Assembly: GCA_020161775.1 (NCBI GenBank)
Contig: JAIUOW010000003.1
Location: forward strand, 62,001 to 126,000
Length of the DNA stretch: 64,000 bases
Reading direction: 5' to 3'
Origin: Pseudomonadota bacterium
GTDB taxonomy: Bacteria; Pseudomonadota; Gammaproteobacteria; Burkholderiales; Burkholderiaceae_C
Shown here piece after piece: positions 8,121-15,565 of the stretch. Each line of letters starts with the position of its first letter. Within the stretch, counting starts at the first letter, position 1. Below the pieces are notes generated by a model. It had not been told where the DNA came from. It saw only the letters and a list, made by a program, of their open reading frames with translations, and made no database searches. The position numbers and the translations under genes were made by a program.

Positions 8121-9200
8121 ATGAAAAACTACCGCATCGCCTGCATCCCCGGCGACGGCATTGGCAAGGAAGTGGTGCCCGCGGGCCAGCAGGTGCTGCA
8201 GGCGCTGGCCGCGGCACAAGGCCGTTTCAGCTTTGACTTCACGACCTTTGGCTGGGGCGGCGACTGGTACCGCGCCCATGGCGAGATGATGCCGGCCGGC
8301 GGCCTGGACGCGCTGCGCAACATGGACGCCATCCTGTTCGGCTCGGCGGGCGACCCGCACATCGCCGACCACGTCACGCTGTGGGGCCTGCGCCTGAAGA
8401 TCTGCCAGGGCTTTGACCAATATGCCAACGTGCGGCCCACGCGCATCCTGCCGGGCATTGACGCGCCGTTGAAGCGCTGTCGCACGCAGGACCTGGACTG
8501 GGTGATCGTGCGCGAGAACTCCGAAGGCGAATACGCCGGTGTGGGTGGCCGCGCCCACCAGGGGCACCCGATTGAGGTGGCCACCGACGTGAGCATGATG
8601 ACCCGTGCCGGGGTGGAACGCATCATGCGTTATGCCTTCCGCCTGGCGCAGTCGCGCCCGCGCAAGCTGCTGACGGTGGTGACCAAATCCAACGCGCAGC
8701 GCCACGCCATGGTGATGTGGGATGAGATCGCCGTGCAGGTCGCCAAAGAGTTCCCCGACGTGAAGTGGGACAAGGAGCTGGTGGACGCCTGCACCGCCCG
8801 CATGGTCAACCGCCCGGCCAGCCTGGACACCATCGTCGCCACCAACCTGCACGCCGACATCCTGAGCGACCTGGCCGCCGCGCTCGCGGGCAGCCTGGGC
8901 ATCGCACCCACCGGCAACATCGACCCCGAGCGCCGTTACCCCAGCATGTTCGAGCCCATCCACGGCTCGGCCTTCGACATCATGGGCCAGGGCCTGGCCA
9001 ACCCCGTGGGCACGTTCTGGAGCTGCGTGATGCTGCTGGAGCACATCGGTGAGCCCGAAGCCGCGGCGGTGCTGATGGCCGCGATTGAAGAAGTGACCGC
9101 GAACCCGGCGTTGCACACGCGCGACCTGGGCGGCACCGCCACCACCGCGCAGGTGACACAGGCCGTCTGTGAAGCTGTGTGCGAGCGCGTGGCGGCCTGA
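8121..9200 (+). CDS. ttuC: Tartrate dehydrogenase/decarboxylase (D-malate dehydrogenase type)
   Basis: A 359-residue member of the isopropylmalate/isocitrate dehydrogenase family, NAD- and Mg/Mn-dependent. Landmarks are ACIPGDGIGKEVV at the N-terminus, ICQGFDQYANVRPTR, the IVRENSEGEYAGVGG loop, and the metal/substrate segment LHADILSDLAA with GNIDPERRYPSMFEPIHGSA. This signature marks TtuC/YeaU enzymes, which decarboxylate meso-tartrate to D-glycerate and also oxidise D-malate or L-tartrate. The frame is open from 8088, but ATG 8121 follows AAGGA at 8 bases and gives the normal N-terminus. It is followed by a Bug-type binding protein and, further on, glycerate kinase ttuD, matching the tartrate pathway. 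Confidence 0.9.
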   Translation: MKNYRIACIPGDGIGKEVVPAGQQVLQALAAAQGRFSFDFTTFGWGGDWYRAHGEMMPAGGLDALRNMDAILFGSAGDPHIADHVTLWGLRLKICQGFDQYANVRPTRILPGIDAPLKRCRTQDLDWVIVRENSEGEYAGVGGRAHQGHPIEVATDVSMMTRAGVERIMRYAFRLAQSRPRKLLTVVTKSNAQRHAMVMWDEIAVQVAKEFPDVKWDKELVDACTARMVNRPASLDTIVATNLHADILSDLAAALAGSLGIAPTGNIDPERRYPSMFEPIHGSAFDIMGQGLANPVGTFWSCVMLLEHIGEPEAAAVLMAAIEEVTANPALHTRDLGGTATTAQVTQAVCEAVCERVAA

Positions 9201-9233
9201 GGATCAACAACCAAAGTGAAGGAGACAAGCGTG

Positions 9234-10181
9234 ATGAAGAAACTGATTGCTGCACTGGGCGTGGCCCTGCTGGCACCCTTGGCCATGGCCCAGGGTTGTC
9301 CCGACAAGAACGTCCTGTACTGGCAGGCCTTCCCGCCCGGCGGCGAATCCGACCTGTCGGCGCGTCACCAGCAGGTGGTGCTCAAGAAGAAATGCCCGGC
9401 GGTGGACACCATCATCCAGTACAAGGCCGGCGCCGGTGGCGCGCTGATGTGGTCGCAGATGAACCAGCTGCCCGCCGATGGCCTGAACGTGGTGGGCGTG
9501 AACCTGCCGCACATCGTGTTCCAGCCCATCGAGGGCCAGGTGCAGTACAAGACGGCGGACATCACGCCGGTGTTCTGGTTCCACTACACGCCCGACATCC
9601 TGGTGGTGCCCGAGCAAAGCCCGATCAAGAGCTTTGCCGACTTCATCAAGGCGGCCAAGGCCGACCCTGGCAAGCTCAGCCTGGGCGGTTCGGGGCAGAA
9701 CTCCGCCAACCACGCAGCGCATGAGCGCATGAACGCGGCTTTTGGCGTCAAGACCATCTACGTGCCGTTCAAGGGCACGGGCGACATGGCCACGGCCGTG
9801 ATGGGCGCGCAGGTGGACGGCGCCATGACGTACACGGCCTTTGCCATCAACAACAAGACGCGCATCCGCCCGCTGGCCGTGGCCATGGAAAGGCGCCACC
9901 CGCTGATGCCTGACGTGCCCACCTTCCGCGAGCTGGGCGTGGACTGGGTGGACGGCGCCTACCGCGGCATTGGCGTGCCCAAGGGCACCTCCGCCGCCGA
10001 CCGCAAGAAAATCTCCGACATGTGGGCCACGCTGAACAACGACCCCGAGATGAAGGAGCTGGCCGCCAAGAGCGGGTTCGAGCTGGTGAATGTGGGCGTG
10101 GACCAGATGGATGCCTTCATGCGCGACAAGGTCAAGCTGTACACCGAAGGTGCTTCGCGCCTGAATCTCGGCAAAAAGTAA
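9234..10181 (+). CDS. Bug/TctC-type tripartite tricarboxylate binding protein
   Basis: A 315-residue periplasmic solute receptor of the Bug family. The signal peptide (MKKLIAALGVALLAPLAMAQG) is followed by VLYWQAFPPGGESDLSAR, the segment where Bug proteins bind a carboxylate through backbone loops. Later markers are YVPFKGTGDM and MPDVPTFRELG. GTG 9231 and ATG 9234 both follow AAGGAGA; ATG 9234 is used. The position directly after ttuC suggests it binds tartrate, malate or a related dicarboxylate. The TctA/TctB membrane partners are not nearby, as is usual for the many Bug orphans of Comamonadaceae. Confidence 0.9.
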   Translation: MKKLIAALGVALLAPLAMAQGCPDKNVLYWQAFPPGGESDLSARHQQVVLKKKCPAVDTIIQYKAGAGGALMWSQMNQLPADGLNVVGVNLPHIVFQPIEGQVQYKTADITPVFWFHYTPDILVVPEQSPIKSFADFIKAAKADPGKLSLGGSGQNSANHAAHERMNAAFGVKTIYVPFKGTGDMATAVMGAQVDGAMTYTAFAINNKTRIRPLAVAMERRHPLMPDVPTFRELGVDWVDGAYRGIGVPKGTSAADRKKISDMWATLNNDPEMKELAAKSGFELVNVGVDQMDAFMRDKVKLYTEGASRLNLGKK

Positions 10182-10213
10182 ACATTGCCCGGAACACGGC
10201 AAAATGGCTGGTG

Positions 10214-10951
10214 ATGAACCTCACCGGCGCCCCCAATTTCCGTGACCTCGGCGGCTACGCAGCCGCCGATGGCCGTGTCGTGCAGACCGGCCGCGTCTTC
10301 CGTTCCGACCACCTGGGCCACCTGGAGCCCGCCGACCTGCAGCACATCGCCGAGCGCGTGGGCGAACAGGTGCGGGTGCTGGACCTGCGCGGCGTGACCG
10401 AGCGCGAATACGCCGCCTGCGCCATTCCCAATGCCATCGTGCACTCGCTGCCCATCGAGCCCACCATCGTGCAGAAGCTGCAGGACCTGCTGACCGCTGG
10501 TGCGGACCTGACCGCGCCTGATGTGGTGGCGCTGATGCAGGACACCTACCGCGGCTTTGTGCGCGGCAACACGCCGCGCTTTGCGCAGCTGTTTGCCCAC
10601 CTGCTGGACGCGCACGACGCGCCGCTGGTGTTCCACTGCACCGCCGGCAAGGACCGCACCGGCTTTGCCGCTGCCTTGTTCCTGCACGCTTTGGGCGTGA
10701 GCGACGACGTGATCATGCGCGACTACCTGCTGACCAACGAGCGCCTGGCCGGCCGGCTGCACCCCGGCGCCTTTCCGCCCGTGGTGGGCCAGGTGCTGTG
10801 GACGGTGCAGGAAGATTTCATGCAAGCGGCCTTCGAGGCCGTGCAGCAGGACTTTGGCGACATGGACCGCTACCTGCGCGACGGCATTGGCCTGGGCGAG
10901 CGCGAGCGCGACCGGCTGCATGCGCTGTACCTGGCGGCGCCCGCGCGCTGA
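10214..10951 (+). CDS. Tyrosine-protein phosphatase-like protein (Y_phosphatase3 type)
   Basis: A 245-residue protein of the bacterial dual-specificity/lipid phosphatase group. It has the N-terminal NFRDLGGY motif (residues 8-15) and the catalytic P-loop HCTAGKDRTG, with Cys142 as nucleophile and Arg148 as phosphate ligand. Tyr/Ser/Thr phosphates or phosphoinositides are known substrates of relatives; the true substrate here is unknown. The frame is open from 10022, but the family N-terminus and ATG 10214 (or GTG 10211) set the start. It sits between the Bug protein and ttuD in the same direction, with 32-base and 54-base gaps, so it may be co-transcribed with tartrate genes without an obvious metabolic role. 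Confidence 0.85.
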   Translation: MNLTGAPNFRDLGGYAAADGRVVQTGRVFRSDHLGHLEPADLQHIAERVGEQVRVLDLRGVTEREYAACAIPNAIVHSLPIEPTIVQKLQDLLTAGADLTAPDVVALMQDTYRGFVRGNTPRFAQLFAHLLDAHDAPLVFHCTAGKDRTGFAAALFLHALGVSDDVIMRDYLLTNERLAGRLHPGAFPPVVGQVLWTVQEDFMQAAFEAVQQDFGDMDRYLRDGIGLGERERDRLHALYLAAPAR

Positions 10952-11005
10952 CTGGGTTACCACGCGGTTACGGCGCTGCACAATCGCAGCCGGAGATTTT
11001 TCCTG

Positions 11006-12334
11006 ATGACCGCACCTGATCCCCAAATCGACCCGTACGCTGCCCCGCGCGAATTCCTCGAACACCTGTACCGGGCCGCCGTGCGCCGCGCGCTGCCGCT
11101 GCACACGCTGGGCGCGCACCTGCCCCCGCCGCCCAAGGGCCGCACCGTGGTGCTGGGCGCGGGCAAGGCGGGCGGCTCCATGGTGCAGGCGGTGGAAGCG
11201 CTGTGGCCCGCTGACGCACCGCTGTCGGGCCTGGTCGTCACGCGCTACCACCACATCCCGCCGCGCCCGGCGGGCGTGCCCCAGCGCATCGAGCTGGTGG
11301 AGGCATCGCACCCCGTGCCCGACGCCGCGGGCGAGCAGGCCGCGCAGCGCATCCTGGCGCTGACCCAGGGCCTGACGGCCGACGACCTGGTGCTGTGCCT
11401 GATCTCGGGCGGCGGCTCGGCGCTGCTGACCTTGCCCGCAGACGGCCTGACGCTGGCCGACAAGCAGCGCATCAACAAGGAACTGCTGCTCAGCGGCGCC
11501 CATATCGGCGAGATGAACTGCGTGCGCAAGCACCTGTCGCGCATCAAGGGCGGCCGCCTGGCTGCCGCCTGCGCCCCGGCGCGCGTGGTCACGCTGACCA
11601 TCAGCGACGTGCCGGGCGACGACCCTTCCGTGATTGCCAGCGGCCCCACGGTGCCCGACGCCACCACCTGCGCCGACGCGCTGGCCATCCTGCGCCGCTA
11701 CGGCATCAGCGTGCCGCCCGCGGTGCAGCAGGCGCTGGAAGCAGGCGCGCTGGAAACACCCAAGCCCGGCGACGCCGCGTTCAATGGCCACGAGGTCCAC
11801 ATGATCGCCACGCCACAGCAATCGCTGGAAGCAGCGGCCGATGTGGCTCGCTCGGCCGGCCTGGACGCCTATATCCTGAGCGACGAGATCGAAGGCGAGT
11901 CCCGCGAAGTGGGCAAGGTCCACGCCGCGCTGGCCCGCGCCGTGGCGCGCGGCAACGGCGCGTGGAAGAAGCCCTGCGTGATCCTGAGCGGCGGCGAGAC
12001 CACGGTGACCATCCGCAAGCAAGCCGAAGGCACACCGCGTGGCCGGGGCGGTCGCGCTGGCGAGTTCTGCCTGGGTCTGGCACAGGCGCTGCAGGGTCAG
12101 CCGGGCGTGTGGGCCCTGGCCGCAGACACCGACGGCATCGACGGCGTGGAAGACAACGCCGGCGCCTTCGTGGCGCCCGACACGCTGGCGCGCGCGCAGG
12201 CGGCGGGCATGAAGGTGGACGCCTACCTGGACCGCAACGACGCCTATGGCTACTTCGAGCCCTTGGGCGGCCTGGTGGTGACCGGGCCCACGCACACCAA
12301 CGTCAACGACTTCCGCGCGATTCTGGTGCTCTGA
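11006..12334 (+). CDS. ttuD: Glycerate 2-kinase / hydroxypyruvate reductase TtuD (MOFRL family)
   Basis: A 442-residue MOFRL-family glycerate kinase, often annotated as hydroxypyruvate reductase. The N-terminal Rossmann-like region carries VVLGAGKAGGSM and SGLVVTRYHH. The middle has LVLCLISGGGSALL and NKELLLSGA with TISDVPGDDPSVIASGPT. The C-terminal MOFRL domain has ILSGGETTVTI, GRAGEFCLGLA and ADTDGIDG. It phosphorylates D-glycerate to 2-phosphoglycerate. Combined with ttuC this turns tartrate into a glycolytic intermediate. Start ATG 11006 gives full family length. Confidence 0.92.
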   Translation: MTAPDPQIDPYAAPREFLEHLYRAAVRRALPLHTLGAHLPPPPKGRTVVLGAGKAGGSMVQAVEALWPADAPLSGLVVTRYHHIPPRPAGVPQRIELVEASHPVPDAAGEQAAQRILALTQGLTADDLVLCLISGGGSALLTLPADGLTLADKQRINKELLLSGAHIGEMNCVRKHLSRIKGGRLAAACAPARVVTLTISDVPGDDPSVIASGPTVPDATTCADALAILRRYGISVPPAVQQALEAGALETPKPGDAAFNGHEVHMIATPQQSLEAAADVARSAGLDAYILSDEIEGESREVGKVHAALARAVARGNGAWKKPCVILSGGETTVTIRKQAEGTPRGRGGRAGEFCLGLAQALQGQPGVWALAADTDGIDGVEDNAGAFVAPDTLARAQAAGMKVDAYLDRNDAYGYFEPLGGLVVTGPTHTNVNDFRAILVL

Positions 12335-12775
12335 TCAGCTGCAGGTTTCGCGGATGTCATCCGGCACCGCCAGTGCCCGGATGCTTCCATCCTCGCGCCG
12401 CGCCGCAAAAATACGCACCTCGTCGCATTCCATGATCACATCGTCACCACGCGTGATGCGGTAGCGCTGCACGAAGCTCTTGATGCGCCATTCGGCCACG
12501 TGCACGTGGATTTGCAGCGTGTCGCCGTAGCTGGCGGTCTTGATGAACTTGGCGTGCGTGTCCACCAGCGGCGTGCCGATGATGCCGCGCGTGGCCTCGG
12601 TTTCGTGCCACGAAGGCACGCCGCATTGCACGAAGAAATGGCGCGACGCGGCGTCGATCCAGCGGAAGAAGTTGGGGAACCACACGATGCGCGCCGGGTC
12701 GCAGTCGCCGAACTCCACGCGCTGGGTGTACACCACGGTGCGCGGGCCGTTGCCAGAGGGGTTTGCTTCAGTCAT
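12335..12775 (-). CDS. 4-hydroxybenzoyl-CoA thioesterase-like hotdog protein
   Basis: A 146-residue single hotdog-fold thioesterase. The catalytic region FGDCDPARIVWFPNFFRWID matches the 4HBT family, with the Asp of DCDPA in the usual catalytic position, and YGDTLQIHVHVAEW follows. Such enzymes hydrolyse aromatic or short acyl-CoA thioesters. ATG 12775 is preferred to the longer frame from 12898 because the added residues would be read through the divergent hydrolase gene. It is convergent with ttuD (no gap) and divergent from the alpha/beta hydrolase at 12810. The substrate is unknown. Confidence 0.85.
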   Translation of the reverse strand: MTEANPSGNGPRTVVYTQRVEFGDCDPARIVWFPNFFRWIDAASRHFFVQCGVPSWHETEATRGIIGTPLVDTHAKFIKTASYGDTLQIHVHVAEWRIKSFVQRYRITRGDDVIMECDEVRIFAARREDGSIRALAVPDDIRETCS

Positions 12776-12809
12776 GCCCCCGATAATCGCACCAAACCAG
12801 CCACACCCC

Positions 12810-13946
12810 ATGCCCCAACTCCAACTTGCCGTCATCGACGTGAAACCCGGCGCCGCCATGGAAAGCCAGTCGGGCCTGCAGCTGCTGCGCCCGCGCATCT
12901 ACGGCGCGTGGATGCAGCCCGCCGGCCCCAAAAAGGTGGCCGCCATCGTCATGCACCCCACCAGCAACTTCATGGGGCACTACCTGATTGCACCGCTGGC
13001 CGCGCGCGGCATTGCCTGCATGGGGCTCAATTCGCGTTATGCGGGCAACGACACGCTGCTGCTCATGGAGCGGGTGATCCAGGACCTGGGCGCGGGCGTG
13101 CAGTACCTGCGCGCGCAGGGGTACGACAAAGTGGTGCTGATCGGCAATTCGGGTGGCGCATCGCTGTCGGCGTTCTACCAGGCGCAGGCCGAACACCTGA
13201 CCATCACCCACATGCTGGACGGCGACCCTGCGGGTCTGTCCGCACAAGACCTGCCGCCGGTGGATGGCCTGGCCCTGTGCGCCGCGCACGAGGGCCGCAG
13301 CACGTTGATGCGCAACTGGATCGACCCGTCGGTCACCGACGAGCACGACCCGCTGTCGGTGGACACTGCGCTGGACATGTACGACCCGCGCAACCAGCCG
13401 TTCACGGCGGAGTTCCTGTCGCGCTTCAAGGCTGCGCAGCGCGAACGCCTGCAACGCATCGAGGCCTGGGTGGGCCAGCGCCTGGCGCTGCTGCGCAGCC
13501 AGACGGCGCCGGGCAGTCCGCGTGACCAGGTGTTTGTGATCCACCGCACCCATGCCGACCCGCGCTGCGTGGACCTGACGCTGGACGCCAACGACCGCCA
13601 GCCGGGCAGCGTGTGGGGCAACGGGGTGGATGGCGCGCGGGCGGTGAACTATGCCGCCAGCCAGATGGGGCGCATCACCTCACTGACGGCGTTTTTGTCG
13701 CAATGGTCGTCGCAAAGCCGTGCCGACGGCCCGGCCAACCTGGCGCAAACCAGCGTGCCGGTGCTGCTGTGCACTTACACGGGGGACCAGAGCACCTTCC
13801 CCAGCACGCGCAGCGCGTGGCTGGCCGCGGGCGGGGAACGCATCCGCAATGTGGACATTGCGGGGGCCAACCATTACCTGGCCGGCCAGCCTGCGCTGGT
13901 GGAACAGGTGGCCGACGAGATGAGCGCGTGGATGCACGCGCTCTGA
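12810..13946 (+). CDS. Alpha/beta hydrolase family protein
   Basis: A 378-residue alpha/beta-hydrolase-like protein. An early strand AAIVMHPTSNFMGHYL is followed by the oxyanion region and the nucleophile elbow LIGNSGGAS (Ser near residue 117), then VLLCTYTGDQSTFPS with a likely acid residue and a C-terminal ANHYLAG where the catalytic His is expected. This arrangement supports a working esterase/hydrolase. The larger frame from 12540 is rejected because it overlaps the divergent thioesterase, and the family N-terminus begins at MPQLQLAVIDV. Only 34 bases separate the two divergent genes. The substrate is unknown. Confidence 0.8.
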   Translation: MPQLQLAVIDVKPGAAMESQSGLQLLRPRIYGAWMQPAGPKKVAAIVMHPTSNFMGHYLIAPLAARGIACMGLNSRYAGNDTLLLMERVIQDLGAGVQYLRAQGYDKVVLIGNSGGASLSAFYQAQAEHLTITHMLDGDPAGLSAQDLPPVDGLALCAAHEGRSTLMRNWIDPSVTDEHDPLSVDTALDMYDPRNQPFTAEFLSRFKAAQRERLQRIEAWVGQRLALLRSQTAPGSPRDQVFVIHRTHADPRCVDLTLDANDRQPGSVWGNGVDGARAVNYAASQMGRITSLTAFLSQWSSQSRADGPANLAQTSVPVLLCTYTGDQSTFPSTRSAWLAAGGERIRNVDIAGANHYLAGQPALVEQVADEMSAWMHAL

Positions 13947-13950
13947 GGGC

Positions 13951-14265
13951 TTACTCGCTCCAGTTGGAGTACTTTTCGCAGATCTTGTTGATGCGCTTGC
14001 CCTTGGCCGTCTCGGCAAAGGTGGCCAGGTTGCCGGTGAAGTCTTCGGCGGTTTCGTTCCACATGCAGGTGCACCAGGCTTGCGCCTTGTTCTGGCCCTT
14101 GATGGGGCTGGGTTCGTTGCCGCCTTCGTACGTCTTGTTGGCGTGGTTGATGCACTGGCGGTACTGCGCCTGGTCGCTGGCGGGCACGCGGTTGTATTCC
14201 TGGGCCAGCGCGGCGCTGGTGCCCAGCATCATCATCAGGGCAATGGAGAGGGTGCGTTTCATCAT
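13951..14265 (-). CDS. Small exported cysteine-containing protein of unknown function
   Basis: A 104-residue protein that I do not recognise. It has a signal peptide (MMKRTLSIALMMMLGTSAALA, cleavage before QEYN). The mature part of about 83 residues has four cysteines: QYRQCINHA, then AWCTCMW, then INKICEKY. These could form two disulfides in the periplasm. The start at 14265 (or 14262) is chosen over the frame opening at 14367 because it creates the signal peptide. The 5' leader contains a 9-base inverted repeat (14281-14332). It ends 4 bases from the convergent hydrolase gene. Confidence 0.7.
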   Translation of the reverse strand: MMKRTLSIALMMMLGTSAALAQEYNRVPASDQAQYRQCINHANKTYEGGNEPSPIKGQNKAQAWCTCMWNETAEDFTGNLATFAETAKGKRINKICEKYSNWSE

Positions 14266-14280
14266 GGTGAACGGCCTTTG

Positions 14281-14332
14281 TGGTTTGGTTTTATGGGTGT
14301 GTTTTGCGCCCCGGCAAGGCGGGACCAAACCA
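14281..14332. repeat. Inverted repeat in the leader of the small exported protein gene
   Basis: TGGTTTGGT (14281-14289) and ACCAAACCA (14324-14332) are perfect 9-base arms around a 34-base loop, starting 16 bases upstream of the ATG at 14265. It could be a leader hairpin or an operator; nothing distinguishes the two. Confidence 0.5.
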
Positions 14333-14431
14333 GTGTAAGAGGCTGTAACGACGCCGCGATACCGCAACGCCGGAATATTTGTCGCACGTTGCGTCCGCGC
14401 ACTGTCTGGCGCGGCGTATCAGAAAAAGTGT

Positions 14432-14653
14432 TTACACACCTCGGTCGGCCAATGCGGCCAGCGCGTCCTCGTGCCAGAACGCCACCGCGGCGTACCAGCC
14501 CTCCCACACGCAGCCATTGCAGCCGCGCCCGCAGCAGGTGGTGGGCTCGGGCGGCGGTGGACGCAGCGGCACTCCCTGTTCGCCCGCCTGCGCCTGCAGG
14601 CGGGCGAACAGGGCGCGGGCGTCTTCAACGGTGGTGGGGATGGCGTGCGTCAT
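14432..14653 (-). CDS. Oxidoreductase-like small protein (Cys-rich CCGxGC motif)
   Basis: A 73-residue protein with the oxidoreductase-like N-terminal motif: a proline-rich run RPPPPEPTTCCGRGCNGCVWE. The four cysteines (near residues 40-48) resemble a metal or redox centre. Homologous domains occur fused to oxidoreductases or as stand-alone small proteins in beta-proteobacteria; function is unproven. The coding sequence contains an 18-base perfect inverted repeat (14574-14613). No ribosome-binding site is obvious. It is tandem with the small exported protein gene. Confidence 0.7.
   Translation of the reverse strand: MTHAIPTTVEDARALFARLQAQAGEQGVPLRPPPPEPTTCCGRGCNGCVWEGWYAAVAFWHEDALAALADRGV
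14574..14613. repeat. Perfect 18-base inverted repeat inside a coding sequence
   Basis: Bases 14574-14591 are the exact reverse complement of 14596-14613 with a 4-base loop, an extremely stable GC-rich hairpin. It lies in the codons for ARLQAQAGEQG of the small Cys-rich protein. There is no T-run after it on either strand, so it is not a standard terminator. Confidence 0.9.
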
Positions 14654-14719
14654 GGCAAGGCCCTCATGCTATGCGCGCACCCGACGCGTCTGTCGGGTGC
14701 AGGTCGCCCCGGGCCTGCG

Positions 14720-15535
14720 TCAGTCCTTTGCCAGGTCTCCCAGCAAATCCCTGGCTGTTGGGTTGCCGGCCGCCACGGCTCGACGTGCCCATTGCCGCGC
14801 TACCGCTTCGGAGGATCCACCCGGGATCACGCTGATGCGGAAATGCACCATCGCCAGCTGGACCGCCGCATAACTGTTGCCCGCCTGGTACGCACGCTCG
14901 GCCCGTTCGATCAGCCGGCGGTGCGTGGCCAGCGACGCGCCGGGTTCGCCTCCTTGCACCTGTTGCAGGCTGCCCAGCCAATCCAGAGCGTCCAGGTCGC
15001 CCAGGTCGGCCAGTGCCTGCAGCACCTTGTAGGCGCGTTGCCGCGTCGCGTGGCGCTCGGGCGTTTGGCTGGTATCCAGGGCGTGCATGACTAATGCAAA
15101 GGGATCGCCAGCGGCAAGGGCTTTTTGCATCCATTGAGTTCGTTCCGGCTCCGGTCTGCGGATGGACGACATGGCCAGGGCAGCAGGGTCGCCCAGGACC
15201 ACGGCGCGCCCCATCAGTGCGTCACTGCGTGCCTTGTCATACGGGACGCCCGCAGCGCGACCGTACATCATGGCCAGGGTTGTCATCGCAGCGGCATGAC
15301 CGGCGTCCGCCGCCTTCTGCAGCCACTGCACCGCCTGCCTGTAGTTGATGGGCACGCCAGCACCCAGCTGATAGCTGCGGCCCAGCGCGAACATACCTTC
15401 CGGGCCAGCTGCCTGCGCCACATTTTCGAGCTCTGCGTGGTTGGGGGCGAGCACTTGTGCGTTGGCCGTCGGGCCCTGTGCTGCGGCGGCTGAAATCAGG
15501 AGCGAAGCGGCCAGGGCGATAGTCACGTTGCGCAT
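14720..15535 (-). CDS. Exported Sel1/TPR-like repeat protein
   Basis: A 271-residue protein with a signal peptide (MRNVTIALAASLLISAAAAQ). Sel1-like repeats run from about residue 45: GMFALGRSYQLGAGVPINYRQAV, WLQKAADAGHAAAMTTLAMMYGRA, and later repeats more degenerate (ALADLGDLDALDWLGSL, YAAVQLAMVHFRI, WARRAVAAGNPTARDLLGDL). Such repeats form alpha-solenoids for protein-protein contacts in the periplasm. It is in tandem with the ankyrin-like gene upstream (30-base gap), so the two may work together. The specific role is unknown. Confidence 0.75.
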   Translation of the reverse strand: MRNVTIALAASLLISAAAAQGPTANAQVLAPNHAELENVAQAAGPEGMFALGRSYQLGAGVPINYRQAVQWLQKAADAGHAAAMTTLAMMYGRAAGVPYDKARSDALMGRAVVLGDPAALAMSSIRRPEPERTQWMQKALAAGDPFALVMHALDTSQTPERHATRQRAYKVLQALADLGDLDALDWLGSLQQVQGGEPGASLATHRRLIERAERAYQAGNSYAAVQLAMVHFRISVIPGGSSEAVARQWARRAVAAGNPTARDLLGDLAKD

Positions 15536-15565
15536 TTCATCTCCGGTTCATTGCAGCAGGCCCCC

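Noticed and set aside
9959..12295. A 778-codon open frame on the minus strand
   Set aside because: It is antisense to the Bug, phosphatase and ttuD genes and is a His/Arg/Ala-rich shadow.
14426..14439. Third GntR-like site AAGTGTTTACACAC
   Set aside because: Only 11 of 14 bases match, and it is far from purine genes.
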